Below, in pieces: positions 22,619-32,590 of a DNA stretch of 64,000 nt. The position numbers were made by a program, and so were the translations under genes. This stretch comes from Fragum whitleyi (taxonomy: Eukaryota; Mollusca; Bivalvia; Cardiida; Cardiidae), in assembly GCA_948146395.1 (NCBI GenBank), contig OX411552.1, forward strand, positions 52,008,258 to 52,072,257. Direction: 5' to 3'. The number at the start of each line of letters is the position of its first letter. Position 1 is the stretch's first letter. The notes under the pieces were generated by a model. The model did no database searches and was not told the DNA's origin. It saw only the letters and a program-made list of their open reading frames with translations.

Positions 22619-22694
22619 GTATACATATGGTCAGTTTGTGACAGGAAAGCTTACACTGAATGTGGATGGTGAGCCAAAAATAATAAAAGAACCG
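22619..22694 (+). CDS. Alpha-2-macroglobulin/TEP/CD109-like gene, exon in MG3
   Basis: The exon lies between the acceptor TTATTTATACTGTAG and the donor GTATGT at 22695. One base (G) completes valine with the previous exon; 25 codons follow, ending in phase 0. The peptide is YTYGQFVTGKLTLNVDGEPK then IIKEP. The Y-T-Y-G-x-x-V-x-G-x-[V/L]-T-[L/V] string is one of the most conserved motifs of macroglobulin domain 3 in alpha-2-macroglobulin, CD109, insect TEPs and C3-like proteins. The intron before it is about 10.5 kb and almost entirely transposable elements. Confidence 0.9.
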
Positions 22695-22770
22695 GTATGT
22701 TGTTGTATCTAACTTTTGTAACCCTCTCCTTGGTGTAAATGGCGTATTGACCTGCTATTGTTACATACTA

Positions 22771-23016
22771 ACTGTCCTCAAACAAAGCATAGCTGAAAAA
22801 TATCTGACTTGAGCTGGTGTTGAACCCACGCGGACAACAATATTCAATAAATGGTTTACAAGTCCAATGCCCTAACCACTGAATCAAAGAAGATCTTCTT
22901 TGGCTCAGAGGTATTGCATTGGACTTGAAAACCAATAATGTAAATATTACTTGTCCGCGTGGATTCGACACTGGCTTACGTCCGTAATTTTCAGCTATGC
23001 TTCAGTTGTGGACAGT
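22771..23016. repeat. Head-to-head pair of a tRNA-like repeat
   Basis: Two copies of about 123 bases face each other around a perfect centre (CAAAGAAGATCTTCTTTG, centre between 22893 and 22894). Each outward-reading copy has an A-box-like TGGCTCAGAGGTATTGCATT or equivalent, a B-box-like GGATTCGAC/GGGTTCAAC and an end like TTTTCAGCTATGCTT. A third copy, not inverted, is at 23242-23364. This may be a tRNA-derived SINE or MITE family. Arm identity is imperfect (roughly 85-90 per cent by eye). Confidence 0.65.
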
Positions 23017-23241
23017 TTGTTTATAAGATGGGGGTTTGTTGAGATTAGGCCATTGAATCATTAATGTTGGCATTGTACTGACTTTGTTAGTATACGAAAC
23101 ACAATACTGCTTATATAGGCTTATCATCATCAATATATGATGACTCTTTAGGGTAAGTGTGTTATTGGAGACCACTCTGACCACTGTCCTGTACAGCTTC
23201 CTTGATTTAAATAAAATGTCTGACACCTGCGTCAGGGAAGA

Positions 23242-23364
23242 TCTTCTTTGGCTCAATGGTCGGCGCATTGGACTTGTAAACCAAAAATTTGAATATTGTT
23301 GTCTGTGTGGGTTCGGCATCAGATCACATCGGATATTTTTCTGCTATGCTTTGGTTAAGGACAG
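23242..23364 (+). repeat. Single copy of the tRNA-like repeat
   Basis: It shares TCTTCTTTGGCTCAATGGT, GCATTGGACTTGTAAACCA, GTGTGGGTTCGGCATCAG and TTCTGCTATGCTTTG with both arms of the head-to-head pair at 22771-23016. It is preceded by the same GAAGATC motif that forms the centre of that pair. Confidence 0.6.
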
Positions 23365-23407
23365 TTTGTACGTGACTCTATACACAAAGCTTTGGCAGAC
23401 AATTAAA

Positions 23408-23477
23408 TGGCTCAGCATGAAACAGTTGTAACTGCCAATATGTTTCTATGCAGTTACAACTATTTTGTGCTGAGCCA
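23408..23477. repeat. 70-bp near-perfect palindrome, copy 1
   Basis: TGGCTCAGCATGAAACAGTT plus GTAACTGC is mirrored by GCAGTTACAACT plus ATTTTGTGCTGAGCCA. The same palindrome occurs at 52635-52704, so it is a dispersed foldback element rather than chance. Confidence 0.72.
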
Positions 23478-24107
23478 CCAAATTGAGGCTAAGATGTACC
23501 TAAAAAATTATAGACATGCAGCCTTATTTTGGCCTAAATTGCCAATTTACTTATTCATTGTGATACAAGAGCAACAGGAATCAAAAGATTCAAACATTAA
23601 CATGTCTGTTAGACATTTTCATCATCAAGTATTTGAAATTTGAGGGATCTCTTTATCCTATCAAATATTTTGGATAACCCTGTATCTATTGAAATGTAAG
23701 GAAATAAAGAGCAAATCATATTTGATAGAAACAAAATATAAATTCAGCAGTTTATAAGGAATTAAACTTTTCTGTAAATCAATGAGAATACATTGTTGAT
23801 TATCAATAGATGATTTTCCTTACTGACAACTATGGGATCAGGTGAGTTAGTGGTGTTTCACATGAAGCTTTGAACAATTAGATTTAGGTCAGTCTGTACA
23901 AACCTACATTGCCATATTTCTACCTAATTATTGTTTTTAAAAAAATGAATAATACTAGTTGAAAAGTCCCCAAATTAACAATTTCTTTAAATAAACACTG
24001 CCTGCTTTCTACTCAATCAATATTTGAAAAAAAAAATGAATAAGGCTATCATTATCATTTTATAATGTGATAAAATACCAATGTGATAAAATATTTCTTT
24101 ACCCCAG

Positions 24108-24329
24108 TTTGATGGATTCAGGACAATAGACATAGAGTTAACTAACCGTGAATACTTGACCGCACCTGGTAGACAGATGTTGAAGATACAAGCCATTGTT
24201 GAGGAAGGTACAACAGGTAATACAGCTAATACCAGCGATATGTTCACCATTCTACCAGTGCCCTTTACAGCACAGCCTGAAGAACCTATACCAGACTACT
24301 CTGAAAATGATGAGTTCTTCGACTTTCAG
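24108..24329 (+). CDS. Alpha-2-macroglobulin/TEP/CD109-like gene, exon from MG3 into MG4
   Basis: The acceptor is TTTCTTTACCCCAG and the donor is GTTGGT at 24330; 222 bases make 74 codons, phase 0 at both ends and in frame with the exon before. The peptide runs FDGFRTIDIELTNREYL, then MLKIQAIVEEGTTGNTANTS, then PVPFTAQ, ending DEFFDFQ. The segment [I/V]-x-A-x-V-x-E-x-x-T-G followed by S/T-rich sequence corresponds to the last strands of macroglobulin domain 3. The closing F-F-x-x-Q leads into the next exon's VRLVD, as in the conserved F-x-G-Q-V-x-L-x-D opening of MG4. The join shows these are consecutive exons. Confidence 0.88.
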
Positions 24330-24679
24330 GTTGGTATCTTATGGTCCAGCTTATATGTAGTTGTAGTGTCAATTTGAACAAAAGCAGGTCTAACAGTGAT
24401 TTGATCATTTTATTACCTTGGCTACTTTCGGAGAAAATCCAAGGTATTGCTATCGCCTTGGTGTTGTTATTGTCGTGAAAAAACTGTGACACTTTGTGAT
24501 ATCTCTGGTTCTACTGAAGGCATTCACTTGAAACTTGGCACTCATGTTCACGGTCAAAATGCAACCTATACTATTTAGGAGGATGCATTATGTGCAAATT
24601 ATGCTCCCTCTTTGACCATACATCTCTCAACAGCCAAGTGTAGGTACTCATAGGCAGTGCTTTGATTGATTTCTTTATT
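24330..24679. other. Intron stretch with a repeat fragment
   Basis: The phrases GGAGAAAATCCAAGGTATTG and GAAACTTGGCACTCATGTTC recall a module-type repeat; a related one is at about 38700-38850 (GAGAAAACCTAAGGTTTGG). No ends are visible. Confidence 0.4.
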
Positions 24680-26115
24680 TTTAGCTCACCTGAGCACATC
24701 GTGCTCAAGGTGAGCATTTGTGATCATTGAATGTCCGTCGTATGTTGTCCGTCCTGCATCGTGCATCGTCTGTCGTCATGCATCAACAATTTAAGTGATT
24801 ACACTCTAGAGGCCACAAATATGATCCAATCTTCATGAAACTTGGTCAGAATGTTGGTAAGGTCACAAGGATGAACCCTATGGAAAATGGGAAGGATCCA
24901 TGCCATATCACGGGAAAAGGAGCCTTAATGACAATTTTCTTGTTTACACTCTAGAGGCCACAAATGTGGCCCAATCTTCATGAAACGTGGTCAGAATGTT
25001 ACTAAGGTCACAAGGATGAACCCTTCTGAAAATGGGAAGGATCCATGCCATATCAAGGGAAGAGGGGCCTTAATGACAATTTTCTTGTTTACACTCTAGT
25101 GGCCACAAATATGACCCAATCTTTTTGAACCTTGGTCTGAATGTTTGTTAGGTCTCACAGATGAACCCTATTGAAAATGGGAAGGATCCATGCCATATCA
25201 CAGGAAAAGGGGCCTTAATGACAATTTTTTTGTTTACACTCTAGAAGCCCCAAGTATGGTCCAATCATCACAAAACTTGGTCAGAATGTTTGTTAGGTCT
25301 CACAGATGAACCCTATTGAAAATGGGAAGGATCCATGCCATATCACGGGAAAAGGGGCCTTAATGACAATTTTTTTGTTTACACTCTAGAAGCCCCAAAT
25401 ATGGTCCAATCATCACAAAACTTGGTCAGAATGTTTGTTAGGTCATGAGGATGAACTCTTTGGAAATTGGAAAAAGATCAGTGCCATATCACGGGAAAAG
25501 GGGCCTTAATGACAATATTCTTTTAAGAGCTCTAGATGCCACAAATATGGTCTAATCATCACGAAACTTGGTCAGAATGTTTGTTAGGTCATGAGGATGA
25601 ACTCTTTTGAAAATGGAAAAGATCAGTGCCATATCACGGGAAAAGGGGCCTTAATGACAATATTCTTTTAAGAGCTCTAGATGCCACAAATATAGTCTAA
25701 TCATCACCAAACTTGGTCAGAATGTTTGTTAGGTCATGAGGATGAAGTCTTTTGAAAATGGGAAGGATCCGTACCATATCACGGGAAAAGGGGCCTTAAT
25801 GACAATTTTCTTTTAAGAGCTCTAGACTCCACAAATATGGTCCAATCTTCATGAAACTTGGTCAAAATGTTTGCCAGGTCACAAGAATGAACTCTGTCGA
25901 AAAGGGGAAGGATTCATGCCATATCAGAGGAAAAGGAGTCTTAATGATAATTTACTTGAAAAACTCTAACGGCCACAAATATGGCCAAAACTTAGTGAAA
26001 CTTGGTTTTATGTAGAAATTATCTTCTTTATGACATCTGCCTTTTTACTTGATGTGATGTCAAAGTGATCAAAGAGAGTCAGGTGAGCAATCTAGGACCA
26101 TCATGGTCCTCTTGT
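24680..26115 (+). mobile_element. F1 element (CATGAAACTTGGTCAGAATG type), nine modules
   Basis: The 5' end TTTTAGCTCACCTGAGCAC has the dyad partner GTGCTCAAGGTGAGC and then CGTCGTATGTTGTCCGTCC. About nine tandem modules of 140-150 bp follow. Neighbouring modules share private changes (TAGATGCCACAAATATGGTC, GAACTCTTTTGAAAATGG), showing recent array expansion. It ends with AGAGTCAGGTGAGC, hairpin AGGACCATCATGGTCCT and CTTGT. Confidence 0.78.
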
Positions 26116-26888
26116 ATTAGTGAACTTATTGAGAGACATTATATTTGCAAAGTGGTCAAGAAATTCAGAAAATTTCATAAAGTATTGCATAAGTAGGGGG
26201 TAATTGTTTATTACTATGAAAGATGAATTAGGTTTTCACTGATGTATCAACAAAAGTCACAATTGAAAATATTTTGAAGAGACATTTGCAGAGACACACA
26301 AGAAAAACCCATCAGAGTTGCATTAAATGAGAGGCTATAGAAAACATTCAAACAGATATTTGGAAATCATTCTATTAAAAATTTAAAACCTACAATATGT
26401 TTAAAAAATTGTGTTATGCATTGCACTGTCACTCAAATACTGAATTTTCTATGTAAAATAAATTATGAAATAACAAAATTTAAGAGAATTAGATCAATGT
26501 CTTGCGTTATGCTCCTAATTAACAGTAGACATGAACCATTTTTACACATTTTAGAGATCAATATCTATACTCCTCGATTTATTGTATCTTTGTCGTATTT
26601 TAAAGAAATTGTATCAATTTATATTTTTAGTGCAAAGAAAAAAATGAGTATTATTAAAATTGATTGAAGAGTATTGGCCCAGATAAAGTCTATCTAAGTA
26701 AACAAATTCAGGCGTTAACAGCACTTGAACTTACAGGTTCATCCGTGTTTTCTCTTTTCAACACCTGGGTTTTGTCTGTTAATGTTCACCAATGACAACC
26801 TGAAAACATACTTTTTAAGCAATGATAAGCGACCACTGATAAATCTGCATAATCCTCAGGAAAGTATTAGAGGCTATTGTTATTTCAG
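26116..26888. other. Intron stretch, nothing recognised
   Basis: AT-rich unique-looking sequence. The open frame at 26416-26667 is low in coding character and has no matching splice context. Confidence 0.4.
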
Positions 26889-27092
26889 GTGAGGCTGGTA
26901 GATGCAGTTGGAGGTACACTGGGCTGGGAGGGTGATGATGCTACAGCTACTTTGAGTAACTACAAGCTTCATTACGAATACTATCAAGAGTACAGATCAA
27001 CCTCTAACAGTGTTGATGTCACTACTAACCCAGTCAATGTCAGGATTACAGGAATAAATAGGCAGACAAGATTGTCCAGCAATCAATTAAAG
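26889..27092 (+). CDS. Alpha-2-macroglobulin/TEP/CD109-like gene, exon in MG4
   Basis: The acceptor GGCTATTGTTATTTCAG and donor GTTTGT at 27093 enclose 204 bases (68 codons), phase 0 at both ends. The peptide begins VRLVDAVGGTLGWEGDDA and continues with SNYKLHYEYYQEY, VDVTTNPVNVRITG and TRLSSNQLK. The V-x-L-V-D-x-x-G start matches the opening strand of macroglobulin domain 4 and follows directly on F-F-D-F-Q of the previous exon. The middle part is less conserved and I do not recognise it beyond its position. There is no cysteine in this exon. Confidence 0.82.
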
Positions 27093-27856
27093 GTTTGTCA
27101 TTGCCTTTAATATTACCTAATGGAAGTAAAAAGGAGGGAAAACCCCTAAAGATAGGGCTATGCTGGTTTACCCCAGTCTGTCCATCCTATCTAGTCTTTC
27201 ATTTGTCCATCCTTCAGTACATTGATAACAAAAACTTTTGAATAAGACATGGTAAAACACAACATTTTTGTCACCATTTTCACAGCATCTTCTAGCTCAG
27301 AATAGAGTATCAGATGGAGGTCATAATTTTGCTTGCAGAATTAAGGTCTGTGGAGTATCTACTTACTGTTTGCTGCATTGCTCTGCTTCAGGCTTTTGCA
27401 TATGTCATCTTCAGGTTGAAATACTTGTGTTGTGCTACCCAAAGATTATTGTGAGTGTGTTTTGTTATTGAATCACACAAATGCCTCATCGCAGAGTAAA
27501 AAAACCCGACATTTGGGGAGGGGGCAGGGGGTCAGTATGACTGTCAAATGCCACATCAATATATAAGTTTTGTGTAGAGTCTCTATAATACTCTATTACA
27601 CTTCTTTCTTTAATGCTTTTCGGTGGCTTATCGAGAAAAAACGGTAGATTATCACTTGATAATCTCACTGAAAAAGCAGTGAAATTATCAAAAACTTATA
27701 CCCTGCTTTTGTGCATTTCATCCTATCTGACGTTATATATGCAGGGCGAAATAAGTGACGTCACAATGAACGTTGCATAGCAATTACGCGCAAAATGACA
27801 TGCTTTACGAAATGTGTCCTAGAAATTTCACATTTTGTCTCATTTTTGCATTAGAG

Positions 27857-28028
27857 AAATAGAATAATCGTTTGTTTTTCGTGTAAGATCGATTAATATT
27901 TCATTTCATGAACAACAAAAGCTATATTTTCACTTGTGGCTCTGCCACTCGTGAAAATATAGTGTTTGTTGTTCACTCAATGAAATATAAATCGATCTTA
28001 CACTGAAACAAACGATTATCCTCTATTT
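27857..28028. repeat. 172-bp palindromic mini-element
   Basis: AAATAGAATAATCGTTTGTT, GTGTAAGATCGATT, TTCATGAACAACAAA and CTATATTTTCAC are mirrored in order by GTGAAAATATAG, TTTGTTGTTCACTCAATGAA, AATCGATCTTACAC and AAACAAACGATTATCCTCTA. The centre is GTGGCTCTGCCAC. Arms of about 85 bases with scattered mismatches suggest a MITE-like foldback element. It lies in the intron between the exons at 26889 and 29426. Confidence 0.78.
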
Positions 28029-28341
28029 GTCTGATAAACCAATATGCTGAATATATCTTCATTCTTAAGGGAACTGATCTTATTTGACCCTCATTATGCT
28101 GTACCCAGAATATTCTTGTTTTGGCAGGAGGTATAAACAAAGTTCATTTGGCAAATATTTGTAGTCTAATCTTAGTCTAAAGCACCTCAGTGTCCTTTGT
28201 CTAAAAAAGAAAGTAAAACCTCAAGACTTACAATAAGAGCATCCAGAATTTTGAGCACTTTGATTGTGCTGCAAGGTTTTTATTCAGCATGAAAATGGTT
28301 AAATACCTAAATAAGTCTTCCTATAAAATAACTTTTATGCT

Positions 28342-29304
28342 TTTTATACGCCCGTCGAAGACGGGACGTATTATGGGATCACCCGTGGTGTCCGGCATCC
28401 GGGCGTTCGGCGGCGTCCACTTCTTTGTCCGGAGCATAACTCTGTCACTTGAAGTCCGATTGACTTCAAACTTGGCAATTGTATTCTTCTCATCAATGCG
28501 GAGTGCAGTGCACATAAACCATAACTCTACCTGGCCTGTTTTTTGAGTTATTGCCCTTTGTTGTTTTTCATACTAGAATCTTGTCCGGAGTATATCTCTA
28601 AAAGTATAATAGCTAGGATCATGAAACTTCATGGGTGTATAGATCTCACCAAGGGGGAGTGCAGTGCACAAGAGCCATAACTCTACCTGGCCAATTTTTT
28701 GAGTTATTGCCCTTTGTTGTTTTTTCAGACTTGAATCTTGTCCGGAGTATATCTTTTAAAGTATAATAGCTAGGATCACGAAACTTCATGGGTGTATAGA
28801 TCTCACCAAGGGGGAGTGCAGTGCACAAGAACCATAACTCTACCTGGCCTATTTTTTGAGTTATTGCCCTTTGTTGTTTTTCAGACTTGAGTCTTGTCCG
28901 GAGTATATCTCTAAAGGTATAATAGCTAGGATCATGAAACTTCATGGGTATATAAATCTCACCAAGGGGGAGTGCAGTGCACAAGAACCATAACTCTACC
29001 TGGCCTATTTTTTGAGTTTTTGCCCTTTGTTGTTTTTCAGACTTGAATCTTGTCCGGAGTATATCTCTTAAAGTATAATAGCTAGGATCATTAAACTTCA
29101 TGAGTGTATAGATTCAACCAAGGGAGATTGTAATGCACAAGAACCATAACTCTACCTGGCCTGTTTTTTGAGTATAATAGCTAGGATCATGAAACTTCAT
29201 GGGTGCAGAAAATATTCATTCAAAATAACCTCAGTTCTATTCAAACCCCCAGTTAATACTAAGCAGTGTGACGGGCGTATCTTGTGACAATTTGGCACCT
29301 TGTT
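28342..29304 (+). mobile_element. F4 element, complete copy with about five 156-bp modules
   Basis: The 5' end TTTTTATACGCCCGTCGAAG plus ACGGGACGTA forms a dyad. Modules of 156-157 bp contain GTCCGGAGTATATCTCTAAA, AGGATCATGAAACTTCATGG and AAGAACCATAACTCTACCTG. Near the 3' end GTGACGGGCGTAT inverts the 5' end, and the terminus is TTGTGACAATTTGGCACCTT followed by GTT. The open frame seen on the - strand (28646-29101) only reflects the repeated module and is not a gene. Confidence 0.78.
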
Positions 29305-29425
29305 ATACATTCTAAACTACAGTATCACCAAATTATACATTGAACAAGCTTGAAATAAGCAAGAATAAAGCCCATTGTTCTGGATCATTCTTCGTATATG
29401 TGTTAGGGTTCATGTCTTGTTGTAG

Positions 29426-29542
29426 GTGTGGTTTGAGTATATACCATTGGCACTAGAGAGCGAGAAAGTTCCGGTTGAAGTCAGGAAGTTAGTTTCAAAC
29501 AGCAATGATTATATCACCGTGGTTTTGACAGAATCAGATCAG
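29426..29542 (+). CDS. Alpha-2-macroglobulin/TEP/CD109-like gene, exon at the start of MG5
   Basis: The acceptor CATGTCTTGTTGTAG and the donor GTAGGG at 29543 enclose 117 bases (39 codons), phase 0 at both ends and in frame with the exon at 26889. The peptide is VWFEYIPLALESEKVPVEVR, then KLVSNSNDYITVVLTESDQ. The stretch S-N-S-x-x-Y-I-x-V corresponds to the F-S/A-x-S-x-S-x-[I/L]-x-[L/I] strand that opens macroglobulin domain 5. This is the last exon I can place; the next should start in phase 0 and carry the rest of MG5. Confidence 0.75.
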
Positions 29543-31378
29543 GTAGGGCTCAAACAAAATTATAACTTGATCTCCTATATAAATGTATATTAACTATTTC
29601 ATACTGTATCATAGTTTATTACAATATCCCTCATATGGTGGGTTAACAGTATGAACTGTTTCATCCGTGCGCACTTAACACTGAACTGTTGTCCGCTTGG
29701 GAAAATGACACCATTTAGTTGCCTTTGAAATAAACATGCCAAGTGATGCACTCTTAGGGATTTTATCTGCACATTTCTTCTCTATGTTTCACTTTGAAAC
29801 ACAATTTTGAATTAAAAATGTGTTAACACAACATTGATCAGGTAATAACACGGATATTTCATGGTATTTGTGGAACAGTGAAAAACCATCACCCTCGGTG
29901 TAGGTGCTGATATTCTGAATTGTTGCCCTCTACCTTTGACATGAGTAAACAGTTTGGAACATCATCCCCTCCACCTCGGGACAATAATTCAATGTGAAAT
30001 AACTATATACTGTTTCACAAGGTGTTGGGATATTGTAACTACATTTATTGAAGCTGCCTACATAGTCAATGATATTGAGCCTGTATGGGCCATCCTAAAG
30101 GTGTTGCAGTTGAAACACAGTAATGGATTTGATGGAAAACAGAATGATAGCTAGGATTTTATTCCTGGTCATGATGAATAAAAACGTTGGTAAAACTGCA
30201 TAAAGCTAAAGGGCTGAATGCACTTATTGGGAGTCAGTATTTATTTTGAAAATACAATTTTTATAATTTTTATTTTGAAATAGGAAATCAGGTGGTATAG
30301 ATAGAGATCACACTGCACATATGTTCAGATTGATCTTTCTCTATACCTCCTGCCAAAGCAGGAATATTCCAAGTTAAGCCTTACAAGGGTTAAATCTGGC
30401 ATTGTCCAAGTGTGACAAACAACCATGATATAAAGCTGAGTGGCTTTCAAATTCTGAGATAGTCAGACCCATTAGCTAAGTCAGTGAGGCACATGATATT
30501 CTGGGTTTGATTCACCGGCTTGTACACAAGCAAACTCATTGTCTTTCATATGACATGTTAAACATGACAATACTTTAAGTAGAGCATATTAAAGTGACGG
30601 TATTTTACATAGAGCATGTTGAAGAACCATGAAAGATATTGTCAGGAGTATTGTCATGTATCCTTGCACAATTAACCGTCTTTTGGTGGCAGCGCTCATA
30701 TGGACATTCCCTATCATAGTAATGATAAATCAAATTAAATACACACATTCTGAGATAGTCATCTATTGACAATTGGCTGTTTATAACTTTAAGATTTGTC
30801 GTTTAAGGGTACATTCTTGCATGTGCATAAATTCTCTCTGCTTGGAAACCGTCATATATGGTTAAGAAATTGCTTGTTACAAACAGTTTCTTCATTTTCC
30901 ACAAAATTTTCTCCAGAGTAAAATGTAGGATGTAAAATTTAGGAGCTGATCAGGCGAGGGTTAAGTAAAGAAAGACATCAAAACAACAAGTTGTCATGAA
31001 CATGAGTTAACTTGTATAATTTGATTACAAGAATTGGTACTGACAAGAGAAAAATTACAAATCACATGCAAATTTGATAATGACTTTGTCATGGAAAGAA
31101 CCTCATCATGCAAAAAACAGGGAGCTTTGGGAGAGTAAATGACAGTATCTAATTGAATGACAAATATGGTGAAACTGAATGCACTTAAATCATGTATGAA
31201 ATTTTTGCCAATCGCTATAATGACCTGGTACCATGAGGAAAATTTTCTTGTACTTTTTAAACTCTGATAAATTCAAAACATAGTTAGTTTTCTTCCGAAA
31301 CCTCATAATTACAGCTTTTAACAAGCATTATTTTATGAAGTTTTAGCAGAAAACTAATGATATCCTATATAGAGTCCG
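29543..31378. other. Non-coding stretch after the last recognised exon
   Basis: It contains a P9 palindromic copy at about 30280-30395 (GGTATAGATAGAGATCACAC ... GATTGATCTTTCTCTATACC) and the SINE at 30466-30746. The rest is AT-rich, unique-looking sequence without splice-bounded frames. It could be intron of the macroglobulin-type gene. Confidence 0.45.
30466..30746 (+). mobile_element. SINE-A copy, diverged, with a 15-bp target duplication
   Basis: It shares the body of the SINE at 7462 (TTGTCTTTCATATGACATGT, TCATGTATCCTTGCAC, AACCGTCTTTTGGTGGCAGC, CGCTCATATGG). The tRNA-like head is eroded (ATTAGCTAAGTCAGTGAGGC; B box GGTTTGATTC). Perfect 15-base repeats ATTCTGAGATAGTCA flank it at 30451-30465 and 30747-30761. 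Confidence 0.88.
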
Positions 31379-32269
31379 TTTGACTTCTATATGGACCAAC
31401 CTTTTCCTCAATTACATAAAATTTTGATTGAATGAAAGATTTGTATGTGGAAAATCTTTATTTCAGCTTAATACCATTCCAAAAAATATTTTTTGAAAAT
31501 GAAATGATTTCAAATTAATGATTTTGTCTATCTAATTAATGTGATTTTTTTCTCATTTTTCGCTCTTAAACATGAGGGATGATGAAGGCTTTTTAATATA
31601 GAAGAAGAAAATGTAAACATATAGTAAAAACATGTGGCTTTATACTTAACATATGACAGAAGAACTGTCCATTAATCCTTATTTGGACAGGTTAATTAGC
31701 ATATCGACTGTCATTTCATCTTGAACATAAATATCATGTGACATGTACCATTTTTACTCGCCTGCTTATCTAATTTTCCTCATGAAAATTCCAACATCTT
31801 TGAAAAATAATGCTTTTTGTTTGGGTAAATAAGGGAATATGGGGTTAATCTCAGAAAAGAAAAAACAATTTCCAAATATCAGGTCAAACTGTCTTTCAAC
31901 ATAGAGAACATACACTCAGATTAAATTACATCCTAAAGAGGTGAAAATCTTTGATAGAATTAATCTTTAAAGAATACTTGATTTTATACTAAAACGAATC
32001 TTTTATATCATATACTTTTGACTCGGCCCTATGCAAACTGTTTTAGGATAGACAATTTGCTGTTCCATTTAATACAATCACAAGAAGGTATGAAAGGCTG
32101 AGAGTTATCATGTAGACAGACGGACAAAATCAGTTATTTTACAAACAAAAGTTCTGAAAAACAAAATTCTTCATGGTATTAGATGGAATATGATACAACA
32201 AGAAAAAAACAGGATTCTTTAATCAATTCTGAGAGTTTCGACGAAACTTTGGTCCATATAGAAGTCAAA
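31379..32269. mobile_element. Candidate terminal-inverted-repeat element (891 bp)
   Basis: TTTGACTTCTATATGGACCA plus A at 31379-31399 has a perfect 21-base inverted copy at 32249-32269. Weaker similarity continues outward (AGAGTCCG on the left, TGAACTATACTCT on the right). The inside has no coding frame. No target duplication was identified, so the outer limits are open. Confidence 0.55.
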
Positions 32270-32492
32270 TGAACTATACTCTAATTCTCATTATAAAGGC
32301 GCGGCCCCATTTAATTGTCTCTGATTAAGCTATAAGATATTTTCCTAACTTTTCTTCTATTTAAATGATTGGGTAGAGGATGATTTTTGGCTTTTTTAAA
32401 AGATTGTGGAGAGAAAAATCATCATTAATTATGTGTAAAGTCAATGAAAAAAACATTCATTCAATGATACAATTATTTGAAAGAAGGAGCAT

Positions 32493-32590
32493 TTTAGCTC
32501 TTCTGATTTGAGGTCAGAAGAGCTCTAGCAATGGCATGTTTCCTGTCCATAAGTTCATGCACCCTTAACTTTTTCTTGATGATTTTTAAG
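32493..32590 (+). mobile_element. F7, solo 5' end of a hairpin-ended element
   Basis: TTTTAGCTCTTCTGATTTGA plus GGTCAGAAGAGCT makes the same kind of 5' hairpin as F1-F6, followed by GCAATGGCATGTTTCC and TAAGTTCATGCACCC. The similarity to the family layout then stops, so the copy is truncated. Confidence 0.5.

Noticed and set aside
28646..29101. 151-codon - strand frame with repeated FHDPSYYT and TALPLGEIY segments
   Set aside because: It is the antisense reading of F4 tandem modules; the element has no coding signature and the repeat length is not conserved for frame.
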